A stretch of DNA of 15,997 nucleotides, from positions 1-15,997 of the forward strand of contig VSOA01000059.1 of NCBI GenBank assembly GCA_009774585.1, written 5' to 3'. The translations under genes and the position numbers were made by a program. Within the stretch, counting starts at the first letter, position 1, and every line of letters starts with the position of its first letter. The stretch is from Lachnospiraceae bacterium (GTDB lineage: Bacteria > Bacillota > Clostridia > Lachnospirales > Lachnospiraceae). Under the pieces are notes generated by a model. It did not search any database. It saw nothing but the letters and a program-made list of their open reading frames with translations, and was not told where the DNA came from. Of the stretch, positions 7,268-14,279 are shown piece by piece.

Positions 7268-7708
7268 ATGAACAAAGTAATACTTATGGGGCGTTTGACG
7301 AGAGATCCTGAAGTGAGATATTCTCAGGGTGAGAACGCTACGGCAGTAGCAAGATACACATTGGCTGTAGACCGCAGATTTAATCGTAACAATGATGACC
7401 AGACCGCAGATTTTATAAGCTGTGTTGCTTTTGGCAGAGCAGGAGAATTTGCGGAAAAATATTTCCATAAAGGAACAAAGATTGCGATTACAGGTCGTAT
7501 CCAGACAGGAAGCTATACCAATAAGGATGGCGTCAAAGTGTATACAACAGATATCGTAGTAGAAGAACAGGAATTTGCAGAGAGCAAGAACAGTGCCGGA
7601 AACGGTGACGGGGGATTTGCTCCGGTAAGCAGACCGGAACCGGCAGCAGCCGGAGACGGCTTTATGAATATTCCTGACGGAATCGATGAGGAACTGCCGT
7701 TCAACTAA
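7268..7708 (+). CDS. ssb: Single-stranded DNA-binding protein SSB
   Basis: Coats single-stranded DNA during replication and repair and recruits partner enzymes through its C-terminal tip. The 146-residue protein begins MNKVILMGRLTRDPEVRYS and carries the OB fold to about residue 105, with FISCVAFGRAGEFAEKYFHKGTKI-type core strands (partly quoted) and TGRIQTGSYTNKDG. A Gly/Pro/Ala-rich linker follows. The acidic tip reads IDEELPFN: the canonical SSB tip ends in Pro-Phe with a free carboxylate on Phe, and here one Asn follows. The genes on either side are rpsF and rpsR, the classic arrangement that couples SSB to ribosomal protein supply. AGAGG precedes the start. Confidence 0.97.
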   Translation: MNKVILMGRLTRDPEVRYSQGENATAVARYTLAVDRRFNRNNDDQTADFISCVAFGRAGEFAEKYFHKGTKIAITGRIQTGSYTNKDGVKVYTTDIVVEEQEFAESKNSAGNGDGGFAPVSRPEPAAAGDGFMNIPDGIDEELPFN

Positions 7709-7737
7709 TTGTTTGAATTTAGAAGGAGGCAATAACC

Positions 7738-7998
7738 ATGGCATTTAATAAAACAGATAAGCCGGATTTCCCTAAGAAAAAGGGCGGAATGCGCAGAAGA
7801 AAAAAAGTATGTGTATTCTGTGGCAAAGATAATGTAATCGATTATAAGGACACAAATAAGCTGAAAAGATATGTATCTGAGAGAGGTAAAATCCTTCCCA
7901 GAAGAATTACGGGTAACTGTGCGAAGCATCAGCGTGCGCTGACCGTAGCAATCAAGCGTGCAAGACACGTAGCACTTATGCCGTATGTTCAGGATTAA
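7738..7998 (+). CDS. rpsR: Small-subunit ribosomal protein bS18, zinc-binding type
   Basis: Partner of S6 on the 16S rRNA platform. The 86-residue protein has the conserved core DYKDTNKLKRYVSERGKILPRR and the C-terminal IKRARHVALMPYV. AAGGAGG sits 8 nt before the ATG. It has Cys25, Cys28, Cys61 and His64 (CVFC and NCAKH), the zinc-ribbon C-plus form of S18, whereas the B. subtilis protein lacks this set. The N-terminus is a basic tail. It is followed by a strong terminator and closes the operon. Confidence 0.97.
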   Translation: MAFNKTDKPDFPKKKGGMRRRKKVCVFCGKDNVIDYKDTNKLKRYVSERGKILPRRITGNCAKHQRALTVAIKRARHVALMPYVQD

Positions 7999-8014
7999 TG
8001 TCTGAAGTGATGAA

Positions 8015-8050
8015 AGAGTCAATCACCTGCCGGGTGGCTGGCTCTTTTTT
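8015..8050 (+). terminator. Terminator of the rpsF-ssb-rpsR operon
   Basis: AGAGTCA (8015-8021) pairs with TGGCTCT (8039-8045) with one G-T wobble, enclosing an inner CACC/GGTG stem, and is followed by T residues through 8050. It begins 17 nt after the rpsR stop. Confidence 0.9.
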
Positions 8051-8063
8051 ATGCAGAATGGAT

Positions 8064-8145
8064 GAAAAAATACCATATCATGTCATTTTTTCCCGAAAAA
8101 GCTCTACATATTGGAGTGGCACGAACTTATAAAAAATGCTATACT
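8064..8145 (+). promoter_or_regulatory. gdpP upstream region: AT-rich hairpin and extended -10 promoter
   Basis: The 168-nt gap 8051-8218 holds a perfect AT-rich inverted repeat, GAAAAAAT (8064-8071) with ATTTTTTC (8085-8092), and an extended -10, TGCTATACT (8137-8145). The hexamer 17 bp upstream of TATACT (8117-8122, TGGCAC) is a poor -35, so the promoter would rely on the TGn extension. A small TTATG/CATAA dyad lies downstream at about 8152-8165. No c-di-AMP riboswitch is recognisable. Confidence 0.5.
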
Positions 8146-8218
8146 TATGATGTTATGTAAGCATAAAAATGGGGACATAGGTATTTATACACCATTAGAT
8201 AGATAAAGAGATGAAAAT

Positions 8219-10282
8219 ATGATGAAAAACAGCGTTAAATTAAAGGGAAGATTGAAGTCTTATCTGCAGTCTTCTTTATATTTAGGATTCCTGCTAATTG
8301 CCGTAGACGTTCTGATTTATATGATTGGCGACTATAGAGCAGGGCTGATACTCAGCGGATTTATTATATTCTATATTGCAATTATTTTGTCTATGATGCT
8401 CTATAATAAGCCCATCATTATGAATGAACTTGTCAGCTTTGCGACACAGTACGGGCAGATTCAGAGAAGGCTTCTGCGGGATCTTGAACTTCCGCATGCT
8501 CTGTTAGACGACGGAGGTAAGATTATCTGGACGAATATTGCCTTCGAACGCATGGTACATCAGGACAAGGGTTACCGTAAGTCCATCACTTCACTATTTC
8601 CCTCTATTACGAAGGACAAGCTGCCGGGTACGAACGGGGAAGATGAAGTAGAGTTTGATGTGGAGTATGAGGCGGGTAATTACATTGCCAAGATGAAGAA
8701 AATTTCCTTAAAGGAGATGGCAGAGAACAGCGATATCATTGAGGCGAAAGGCTATGACGGATATCTGATTGCGTTGTACCTGTTTGATGAGACGGCGCTC
8801 AAGATTGCGTTGAAGGAAGTTGACGACCAGTCTTTGTCGGTAGCGTTAATCTATCTGGATAATTATGAGGAAGCGCTGGAGAGCGTGGAAGAAGTCAGAC
8901 GTTCTCTGCTCATCGCCTTGATTGATAGAAAAGTTAATAAATACATCGCGTCGCTTGACGGTATTTGTAAGAAATTAGAGAAGGACAAGTACTTTGTTAT
9001 TATGCGTAAGGAAGCGGCGATGCAGATGCAGGACAGTCGTTTTGACTTATTGGAGGACGTTAAGACGGTCAATATTGGTAATGAGATGGCGGTCACCATC
9101 AGTATCGGTATGGGATTGGACGGCTTAAGTTATACGCAGAATTATGAATTTGCCCGTAATGCGATAGACATAGCGCTTGGGCGCGGCGGCGATCAGGCGG
9201 TTGTGAAGATGCCGGAGAATGTTGCCTATTACGGAGGAAAGAGCCAGCAGGTTGAGAAGAGTACGCGTGTCAAAGCGAGAGTCAAGGCGCATGCGCTCAA
9301 GGAAATTATTTCCGTCAAAGATGAAGTCTATGTTATGGGACACAGGATGGGCGACGTGGACAGTTTCGGTGCATCCGTAGGTATTTACAGAGTTGCGGAG
9401 GTACTCGATAAGAAAGCTCATATTGTCCTGAATGATGTGACGGCTTCCATGCAGCCGATGGTGGAAATGTTTAAAAATAGCGATGAATATGCAGAAGATA
9501 TGATTATCAGCAATGCACAGGCGATTGACATGGTAGGCAGCAATGCCGTACTTGTAGTGGTAGACGTCAATAAGCCCAGTATTACTGAATGTCCGGAACT
9601 GTTGAAACGCTGTAAATCCGTGGTGGTACTGGATCACCATAGACAAGGCTCGGAAGTGATAGAGAATGCGACGCTTTCTTATATTGAGGCGTATGCTTCC
9701 TCGGCTTGTGAGATGGTATCGGAAATCCTGCAATATATTAGCGATAATCTGAGGCTCCGCCCAGAAGAAGCGGATTGCATGTATTCGGGAATCATGATTG
9801 ACACGAATAATTTCATGACAAAAACAGGCGTCAGGACTTTTGAGGCGGCGGCATTTTTGCGAAGAAACGGTGCGGACGTGACCCGTGTGAGGAAATTATT
9901 CAGGGATGATGCAGCGGAATATAAAGCGAAAGCGGACGCCGTCAGTCAGGCAGAGATATACAGGCAGTCTTACGCGATATCCATCTGCACAGGCGACGAC
10001 GTAGCCAGCCCAACCGTGGTAGGCGCGCAGGCGGCGAACGAGTTATTGAATATCAAGGGAATTAAGGCGAGTTTTATACTGACGCCGTATAACGGTATTA
10101 TTTATATCAGCGCACGTTCTATTGACGAGGTCAATGTTCAGGTAGTCATGGAACGGATGGGCGGCGGCGGACATCTAAATATTGCGGGCGCGCAGATAGA
10201 GGACGGTTCTCTTGAAGAAGGAATTGCGACGATCAAGAGAACGCTGGATGCAATGATTGCAGAGGGCGAACTGGACGGCTAA
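8219..10282 (+). CDS. gdpP: Cyclic-di-AMP phosphodiesterase GdpP (DHH-DHHA1)
   Basis: Hydrolyses c-di-AMP to pApA, opposing the CdaA encoded upstream in the same window. The 687-residue protein shows two N-terminal membrane helices (about 18-37 and 42-61), a PAS-like domain (about 80-165), a degenerate GGDEF domain (about 205-335, with LIYLDNYEEALE and GRGGDQ rather than an intact GGDEF) and the catalytic DHH/DHHA1 pair. Metal ligands are visible: GHRMGDVD (His375, Asp379, Asp381), Asp449 in VVVDVN, DHH at 472-474 and Asp528 in IMIDTN. The DHHA1 motif GGGGH is at 648-652. Two adjacent ATGs (8219, 8222) make the exact start uncertain by one codon, and the ribosome site is weak. The gdpP-rplI-dnaB order matches B. 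subtilis yybT-rplI-dnaC. Confidence 0.96.
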   Translation: MMKNSVKLKGRLKSYLQSSLYLGFLLIAVDVLIYMIGDYRAGLILSGFIIFYIAIILSMMLYNKPIIMNELVSFATQYGQIQRRLLRDLELPHALLDDGGKIIWTNIAFERMVHQDKGYRKSITSLFPSITKDKLPGTNGEDEVEFDVEYEAGNYIAKMKKISLKEMAENSDIIEAKGYDGYLIALYLFDETALKIALKEVDDQSLSVALIYLDNYEEALESVEEVRRSLLIALIDRKVNKYIASLDGICKKLEKDKYFVIMRKEAAMQMQDSRFDLLEDVKTVNIGNEMAVTISIGMGLDGLSYTQNYEFARNAIDIALGRGGDQAVVKMPENVAYYGGKSQQVEKSTRVKARVKAHALKEIISVKDEVYVMGHRMGDVDSFGASVGIYRVAEVLDKKAHIVLNDVTASMQPMVEMFKNSDEYAEDMIISNAQAIDMVGSNAVLVVVDVNKPSITECPELLKRCKSVVVLDHHRQGSEVIENATLSYIEAYASSACEMVSEILQYISDNLRLRPEEADCMYSGIMIDTNNFMTKTGVRTFEAAAFLRRNGADVTRVRKLFRDDAAEYKAKADAVSQAEIYRQSYAISICTGDDVASPTVVGAQAANELLNIKGIKASFILTPYNGIIYISARSIDEVNVQVVMERMGGGGHLNIAGAQIEDGSLEEGIATIKRTLDAMIAEGELDG

Positions 10283-10346
10283 AGAGGTCTGTATGGCTTA
10301 ATGGACAGACATATAGATACAGGGAAAGAGAGGCGTGGTTATAAAG

Positions 10347-10796
10347 ATGAAAGTTATTTTATTGGAAGATGTGAAATCATTGGGTAAAAAAGGCGAGATT
10401 GTAAATATAAGCGACGGGTATGCCAGAAATTATGTACTTCCTAAGAAACTTGGACTGGAGGCTAATTCTGTAAATATGAACGATTTAAAATTACAGAAAG
10501 CGAATGCAGACAAGGTGGCGCAGAAACAGTTGGAAGCAGCACAGGAACTTGCCAAAGTACTGGAGACAAAAGAAGTGACGCTCAAGATGAAATCCGGTGA
10601 AGGCGGCAGGGCTTTCGGCTCAGTGTCCTCTAAAGAAATTGCGCAGGCGGCCAAAACACAGTGCGGGTTAGAACTGGATAAGAAGAAGATACAGTTGCCG
10701 GAGGCGATTAAAGCGCTCGGCGCATATGAAGTGAGCGTGAAACTCCATCCCAAGGTAACAGGGAAACTGAGAGTGAAGGTAGTCGAGGACCAATAA
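10347..10796 (+). CDS. rplI: Large-subunit ribosomal protein bL9
   Basis: L9 binds 23S rRNA at the L1-stalk base through its N-terminal domain, with a long helix projecting away. The ATG at 10347 gives 149 residues starting MKVILLEDVKSLGKKGE, the canonical L9 N-terminus, followed by VNISDGYARNYVLPKKLG. An upstream GTG at 10335 would add VIK and lies against AGAGAGG with no room, so it is rejected, although that AGAGAGG is then 13 nt from the ATG, a long spacing. The Lys/Ala-rich helix spans about residues 41-75 and the C-terminal domain ends KLRVKVVEDQ. An inverted repeat GTCTGT/ACAGAC (10287-10292, 10305-10310) lies in the 64-nt gap before it. Confidence 0.96.
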   Translation: MKVILLEDVKSLGKKGEIVNISDGYARNYVLPKKLGLEANSVNMNDLKLQKANADKVAQKQLEAAQELAKVLETKEVTLKMKSGEGGRAFGSVSSKEIAQAAKTQCGLELDKKKIQLPEAIKALGAYEVSVKLHPKVTGKLRVKVVEDQ

Positions 10797-10812
10797 GGGC
10801 AGGTGGCAGACA

Positions 10813-12144
10813 TTGGAGGAAGCGTTACTCAAAAGAATATTACCGCACAGCATAGAGGCGGAACAGTCAGTTATTGGTTCTATGATTATGGACAGAGAGG
10901 CAATTGTGGTTGCGTCGGAAATCGTTCTGGGCGATGATTTCTATAACAAACAATACGGCGTTCTGTTTGACACGATGGTGGAATTGAATGATGAGGGGAA
11001 GCCGGTGGACCTTGTCACTTTGCAGGATCGTTTGAAAGAAAAAGATGTACCGCCGGAGGTGAGTAGTTTAGAGTTTATCCGTGACCTTATCACAGCGGTT
11101 CCGACATCGGCTAATATTAAATACTATGCGAATATCGTAGCCGAGAAAGCTACGCTCAGGAGGCTTATCCGTTTAAATGAAGAGATTGCTAACACCTGCT
11201 ATGTAGGAAAAGACAGTCTGGAAGATATTCTTGCCGATACGGAGAAACGGGTTTTTGATCTGGTACAGAGAAGGAATGCAGGAGAGTTTGTACCGATCAG
11301 GCAGATTGTCATGAATGCCATGGATAATATTGAAAGGGCGTCCCATAACAAGGGAAATGTGACCGGCGTGGCCACGGGCTTTCTGGATCTTGATTACAGA
11401 ACGGCTGGTATGCAGCCTTCTGATCTTATTTTGGTGGCTGCGAGACCTTCCATGGGAAAAACTGCGTTTGTCCTGAATATTGCCGAATATGTGGCTTTTA
11501 AGCAGGATAAAACAGTGGCTATTTTCAGTCTGGAGATGTCTAAGGAGCAGTTGGTTAATCGTCTTTTTGCTATGGAATCGAGAGTGGATTCCCAACATCT
11601 GCGTACCGGTAATCTGTCCGACGTGGAGTGGGAGAAATTGATTGAAAGCGCGGGAGTGATCGGCAAATCTCATTTGATTATTGATGATACGCCGGGTATC
11701 AGTATATCGGACTTGCGTTCCAAATGCCGTAAGTATAAGCTTGAGCATAACTTGGAAATGATTATTATAGATTATTTGCAGCTAATGTCCGGAAGCGGCA
11801 GATCGACAGACTCAAGACAGCAGGAGATATCCGATATTTCCCGCTCACTGAAAGCACTGGCAAGAGAACTGCATGTACCTGTGATTGCGTTGTCCCAGCT
11901 CAGCCGTGCGGTGGAGCAGCGACCGGATCACCGTCCGATGTTGTCTGACCTGCGTGAATCCGGTGCGATTGAGCAGGACGCTGACGTGGTTATGTTTATT
12001 TACCGTGATGATTACTACAATAAAGATACAGAGAAGAAGGGGATCGTGGAAATTATTATTGCTAAGCAGAGAAACGGTCCGATTGGTACGATAGAACTTG
12101 CGTGGCTGCCTGATTTCACCAAGTTTGCCAATTTGCAGAAATAA
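10813..12144 (+). CDS. dnaB: Replicative DNA helicase DnaB
   Basis: Hexameric helicase that unwinds DNA at the fork. The 443-residue protein uses a TTG start at 10813, with AGGTGG 6 nt upstream, 16 nt after rplI. The next in-frame ATG is at residue 24, inside the conserved HSIEAEQSVIGSMIMD segment, so TTG is needed. An N-terminal DnaB_N domain (about 10-110) leads through a linker to the RecA-like ATPase: Walker A ARPSMGKT (210-217), Walker B IIIDYLQLM (317-325), then the DSRQQEISDISRSLKALARE block and SQLSRAVEQR. No intein interrupts it. This is the dnaC-type gene of the gdpP-rplI-dnaB block. Confidence 0.97.
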   Translation: MEEALLKRILPHSIEAEQSVIGSMIMDREAIVVASEIVLGDDFYNKQYGVLFDTMVELNDEGKPVDLVTLQDRLKEKDVPPEVSSLEFIRDLITAVPTSANIKYYANIVAEKATLRRLIRLNEEIANTCYVGKDSLEDILADTEKRVFDLVQRRNAGEFVPIRQIVMNAMDNIERASHNKGNVTGVATGFLDLDYRTAGMQPSDLILVAARPSMGKTAFVLNIAEYVAFKQDKTVAIFSLEMSKEQLVNRLFAMESRVDSQHLRTGNLSDVEWEKLIESAGVIGKSHLIIDDTPGISISDLRSKCRKYKLEHNLEMIIIDYLQLMSGSGRSTDSRQQEISDISRSLKALARELHVPVIALSQLSRAVEQRPDHRPMLSDLRESGAIEQDADVVMFIYRDDYYNKDTEKKGIVEIIIAKQRNGPIGTIELAWLPDFTKFANLQK

Positions 12145-12157
12145 GAGACTATTTTAC

Positions 12158-12191
12158 AAAAGAGACAATCCTGAAAAGGGGTGTCTCTTTT
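12158..12191 (+). terminator. Terminator after dnaB
   Basis: A perfect 10-bp stem AAAAGAGACA (12158-12167) with TGTCTCTTTT (12182-12191). The loop can fold further into CCT/AGG capped by GAAA. The T tract is part of the stem and only four long, so some readthrough into the next gene is plausible. Confidence 0.8.
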
Positions 12192-12215
12192 GTGCTTATA
12201 AGAAAGGGGAAGCGG

Positions 12216-13001
12216 ATGGAAGAAAAAACAATCTATTACATATCAGAGGCAGCTAAGAAGGTACAGGTAGAGAACCACGTGCTGCGTTATTGGGAGGAGG
12301 AGCTGCAGCTTCCGATCAAGCGCAATGAAATGGGACACCGTTACTATACGGAGCAGGATGTAAAGCAACTGCAGGAGATTAAACTGTTAAAAGAGCAGGG
12401 ACTACAGTTAAAGGCGATCCGCACGGTTTTGTTCAAAATGCCTGCATTATCGAGCGGAAACGAGAAGGATCGGCCAGCGCAAGAGGTAGAAAAAATAGCA
12501 GAAATGCAGGTGGAACAATTGAGCGACAAGATTTCCGACAGAGCGTCAACTACATCGGACAAGATTTCCGACAGAGCGTCAACTACATCGGACAAGATTT
12601 CCGACAGAGCGTCAACTACATCGGATAACATATCGGGAGACGTATCGGAGAAAGCGGTTGGATGTACGGAACATGGGGAAATGATGGCTTTGTCGAACGG
12701 TAAAGATGCTTCCGTGGAACAGAAACAAGATGACGATGTGGAGAAGAATCAGAAGGCGGCACGATTACAATATCTGTTGCAGCATATGATAACGGAAGCG
12801 GTTCGCTCGGCAAACCGTGAATTGTGTACTGAAGTTAAGAACAGCATCATAAAGGAACTGGATTATCAGTTTAGAATGCAGGAAGAGAGAGATGACGAAC
12901 GTTGGAAAATAGAGGAAGAGCATTATCGTAAGATTGACGAAATGATCAGGGAACGTCATAAACCGAAAGAAAAACTCGGGAGAGGAAAAAAGAAAATATA
13001 A
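12216..13001 (+). CDS. MerR/RacA-like HTH protein with coiled-coil C-terminus and internal repeats
   Basis: DNA-binding protein of unassigned role. The ATG at 12216 has AAAGGGG about 6 nt upstream and gives 261 residues; the GTG at 12192 directly abuts the terminator and is rejected. The N-terminal winged helix (about 6-72) reads YISEAAKKVQVENHVLRYWE and PIKRNEMGHRYYTEQDV, the MerR fold. A middle low-complexity region (104-147) holds three exact 11-residue repeats DKISDRASTTS plus a diverged fourth. The C-terminal part (about 165-261) is Glu/Lys/Arg-rich, predicted helical or coiled-coil, and ends GRGKKKI. No effector-binding domain of classical MerR activators is present. The layout resembles RacA, which anchors chromosomes in sporulating Bacillus, and DUF3967-type proteins. 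That comparison rests on layout and the LP-x-x-RNE-x-GH-like stretch, so it is tentative. Confidence 0.75.
   Translation: MEEKTIYYISEAAKKVQVENHVLRYWEEELQLPIKRNEMGHRYYTEQDVKQLQEIKLLKEQGLQLKAIRTVLFKMPALSSGNEKDRPAQEVEKIAEMQVEQLSDKISDRASTTSDKISDRASTTSDKISDRASTTSDNISGDVSEKAVGCTEHGEMMALSNGKDASVEQKQDDDVEKNQKAARLQYLLQHMITEAVRSANRELCTEVKNSIIKELDYQFRMQEERDDERWKIEEEHYRKIDEMIRERHKPKEKLGRGKKKI
12525..12623 (+). repeat. Three perfect 33-bp tandem repeats inside the MerR-like gene
   Basis: Copies at 12525-12557, 12558-12590 and 12591-12623 are identical at the nucleotide level, each encoding DKISDRASTTS. The next 33 bp (12624-12656) encodes DNISGDVSEKA and looks like a diverged fourth copy. The unit is a multiple of three, so copy-number change keeps the frame. 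Identity at synonymous sites implies recent expansion by slippage or unequal recombination. Confidence 0.97.
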
Positions 13002-13010
13002 TATGCCTGC

Positions 13011-13061
13011 AAAAAATAAAGCTGCGCCTTGATATCATTGCTGGAATGCAAGGGCAGCTTT
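13011..13061 (-). terminator. Terminator of the ferredoxin gene (minus strand)
   Basis: AAAGCTGC (13018-13025) pairs with GCAGCTTT (13054-13061) and continues after a one-base bulge with CCTTG/CAAGG. Read on the minus strand the hairpin is followed by a run of T (complement of AAAAAA at 13011-13016). It lies between the convergent MerR-like and ferredoxin genes and lacks a T run on the plus side, so the MerR-like gene has no clear terminator of its own. Confidence 0.85.
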
Positions 13062-13083
13062 ACCTTATGTTCTCTGTGATTAA

Positions 13084-13254
13084 TTAACCCTGTGAAATAG
13101 AACTTGTAGGACATGCGCCTGCGCAGGAACCGCAATCGATACATTTAGATGCATCAATTTCGAATTTGCCGTCGCCCATGCTGATAGCTCCAACAGGACA
13201 CTGAGCTTCGCAAGCACCACATGATACGCATCCATCGTTAATTACAAATGCCAT
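13084..13254 (-). CDS. 2x[4Fe-4S] bacterial-type ferredoxin
   Basis: Small electron carrier of 56 residues, read from ATG at 13254 down to TAA at 13084-13086. Two CxxCxxCxxxCP clusters are intact: Cys9, 12, 15, 19 and Cys38, 41, 44, 48 (CVSCGACEAQCP and CIDCGSCAGACP), with the internal pseudo-twofold of clostridial ferredoxins. AAGGAGG lies 9 nt upstream (13264-13270 on the plus strand). It is next to pflA on the same strand but separated by 134 nt with its own promoter and terminator. It probably serves pyruvate, hydrogenase or radical-SAM electron transfer; the specific partner cannot be read from sequence. Confidence 0.97.
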   Translation of the reverse strand: MAFVINDGCVSCGACEAQCPVGAISMGDGKFEIDASKCIDCGSCAGACPTSSISQG

Positions 13255-13280
13255 GATCTATACCCTCCTTACGTTGTAAG

Positions 13281-13319
13281 ACTACGCGTAATTGATATGA
13301 ATTTATCAATCCACTACGC
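13281..13319 (-). promoter_or_regulatory. Hairpin flanked by direct repeats in the ferredoxin leader
   Basis: ATTGATA (13291-13297) and TATCAAT (13304-13310) form a 7-bp stem with a 6-nt loop. The hairpin is flanked on both sides by the direct repeat ACTACGC (13281-13287 and 13313-13319). It falls between the predicted promoter and the ribosome site of the ferredoxin gene, so it could be an operator or an mRNA stabilising structure. Confidence 0.5.
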
Positions 13320-13323
13320 CTAT

Positions 13324-13352
13324 ATTTTAATATAAAAGAGGGCAATATACAA
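13324..13352 (-). promoter_or_regulatory. Promoter of the ferredoxin gene
   Basis: Read on the minus strand, TTGTAT (13347-13352) is followed by 17 bp and TAAAAT (13324-13329), giving a leader of about 60 nt that contains the hairpin. Confidence 0.55.
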
Positions 13353-13388
13353 GTGGCAAAGTATAGCTTTTTTGGAAACTTAATAAGT

Positions 13389-14159
13389 TCAGGCTTTTGC
13401 ATGAATGCCTAATTCTTCGCGGCGTTTGCGAATACCGTCCAGAATCACCTGCTTTTTCTCAAGCAATTTATTTTTGTCCATGGGTTCTACACCGTCAAGC
13501 TTGTATTCCATGCCCAGCTTCTCATATTTCGGCTTGCCCATCGTGTGATAGGGTAGGGCGTCTAATGCTTTCAGGTTAGATAAGCCGCCAATAAAGTAGC
13601 CAAGCTGGTACAGATATTTATCATCGTCTGTAATACCCGGAACAATGACGTGGCGAATCCATACGTCAACATGTTTCTCGTCCAAATATTCTGCAAAAGC
13701 GAGAATACCATCATTGGGCTGTGAAGTCAGTTCTTTATGTTTATCGGGGTCAATATGCTTAATATCTAACATGACAAGGTCTGTCAGAGTCATTAATTTG
13801 TCCAGCTTGACAAGCCATTCCGGATTGGCATTTTTCTTATATGCAATTCCGGAAGAGTCGATGCAGGTGTGTACGTTGTTTGCTTTGGCAATCGTAAACA
13901 AGTCAATCAGAAAATCTACCTGCATTAAAGGTTCACCGCCTGTAACCGTGATGCCGCCATCCTTGTAAAAAGGTTCATTGCGTTTATATTGTTCAAAAAT
14001 TTCTTCCGGCTCCATCATTGTTCCGCCGGTCATGGTCCAAGTGTCGGGATTGTGGCAGTAAGCGCAACGCATGGGACAGCCTTGCACAAAGACTACAAAA
14101 CGGGTTCCCGGTCCGTCTACCGTACCAAAACTTTCTAAAGAGTGGATTCTTCCCTGCAT
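13389..14159 (-). CDS. pflA: Pyruvate formate-lyase activating enzyme PflA (radical SAM)
   Basis: Uses a [4Fe-4S] cluster and S-adenosylmethionine to abstract hydrogen from the C-alpha of the active glycine of pyruvate formate-lyase. The 256-residue protein starts MQGRIHSLESFGTVDGPGTR, the PflA signature. It has the radical-SAM motif CPMRCAYC (Cys28, Cys32, Cys35), GGEP at 74-77 (TVTGGEPLMQ) and a TIM-barrel length typical of PflA, with no extra ferredoxin insert. AGAAGG lies about 10 nt before the ATG. A terminator separates it from the PFL genes, and a promoter-like TATACT lies in the gap, so it can be expressed separately. Its substrate should be the separately encoded glycyl-radical protein at 14280-14522. 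Confidence 0.97.
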   Translation of the reverse strand: MQGRIHSLESFGTVDGPGTRFVVFVQGCPMRCAYCHNPDTWTMTGGTMMEPEEIFEQYKRNEPFYKDGGITVTGGEPLMQVDFLIDLFTIAKANNVHTCIDSSGIAYKKNANPEWLVKLDKLMTLTDLVMLDIKHIDPDKHKELTSQPNDGILAFAEYLDEKHVDVWIRHVIVPGITDDDKYLYQLGYFIGGLSNLKALDALPYHTMGKPKYEKLGMEYKLDGVEPMDKNKLLEKKQVILDGIRKRREELGIHAKA

Positions 14160-14190
14160 AAGTTCAACCTTCTTTCTTAATATTACATAT

Positions 14191-14210
14191 AGTATAACCC
14201 GTATATCGGG
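14191..14210 (-). promoter_or_regulatory. pflA -10 element and adjacent palindrome
   Basis: On the minus strand TATACT (14191-14196) follows a CCCG-N5-CGGG inverted repeat (14198-14210), which occupies the spacer of the presumed promoter. The -35 region is poor, so this could be an activator- or repressor-controlled promoter. Confidence 0.4.
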
Positions 14211-14231
14211 AAAAAACTAGTATTTAACACG

Positions 14232-14261
14232 AAAAAAGGAGCCTTGCTAATGCAAGGCTCC
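14232..14261 (-). terminator. Terminator of the pyruvate formate-lyase operon
   Basis: A perfect 10-bp stem GGAGCCTTGC (14238-14247) with GCAAGGCTCC (14252-14261) and a 4-nt loop, followed on the minus strand by six T residues (14232-14237). It lies 18 nt past the glycyl-radical gene stop and closes the PFL transcript before pflA. Confidence 0.94.
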
Positions 14262-14279
14262 AATGTTATTGACGTTTTA

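Noticed and set aside
8117..8145. TGGCACG upstream of gdpP as a sigma-54 -24 element
   Set aside because: No GC is found at the required spacing downstream, whereas an extended sigma-A -10 fits.
12525..12656. 33-bp repeats as a CRISPR array
   Set aside because: The units are directly adjacent without spacers and lie in frame in a coding gene.
13377..13389. AACTTA-A-TAAGTT palindrome at the pflA stop as a terminator
   Set aside because: It is AT-only in the stem centre and lacks a T run on the transcribed strand.
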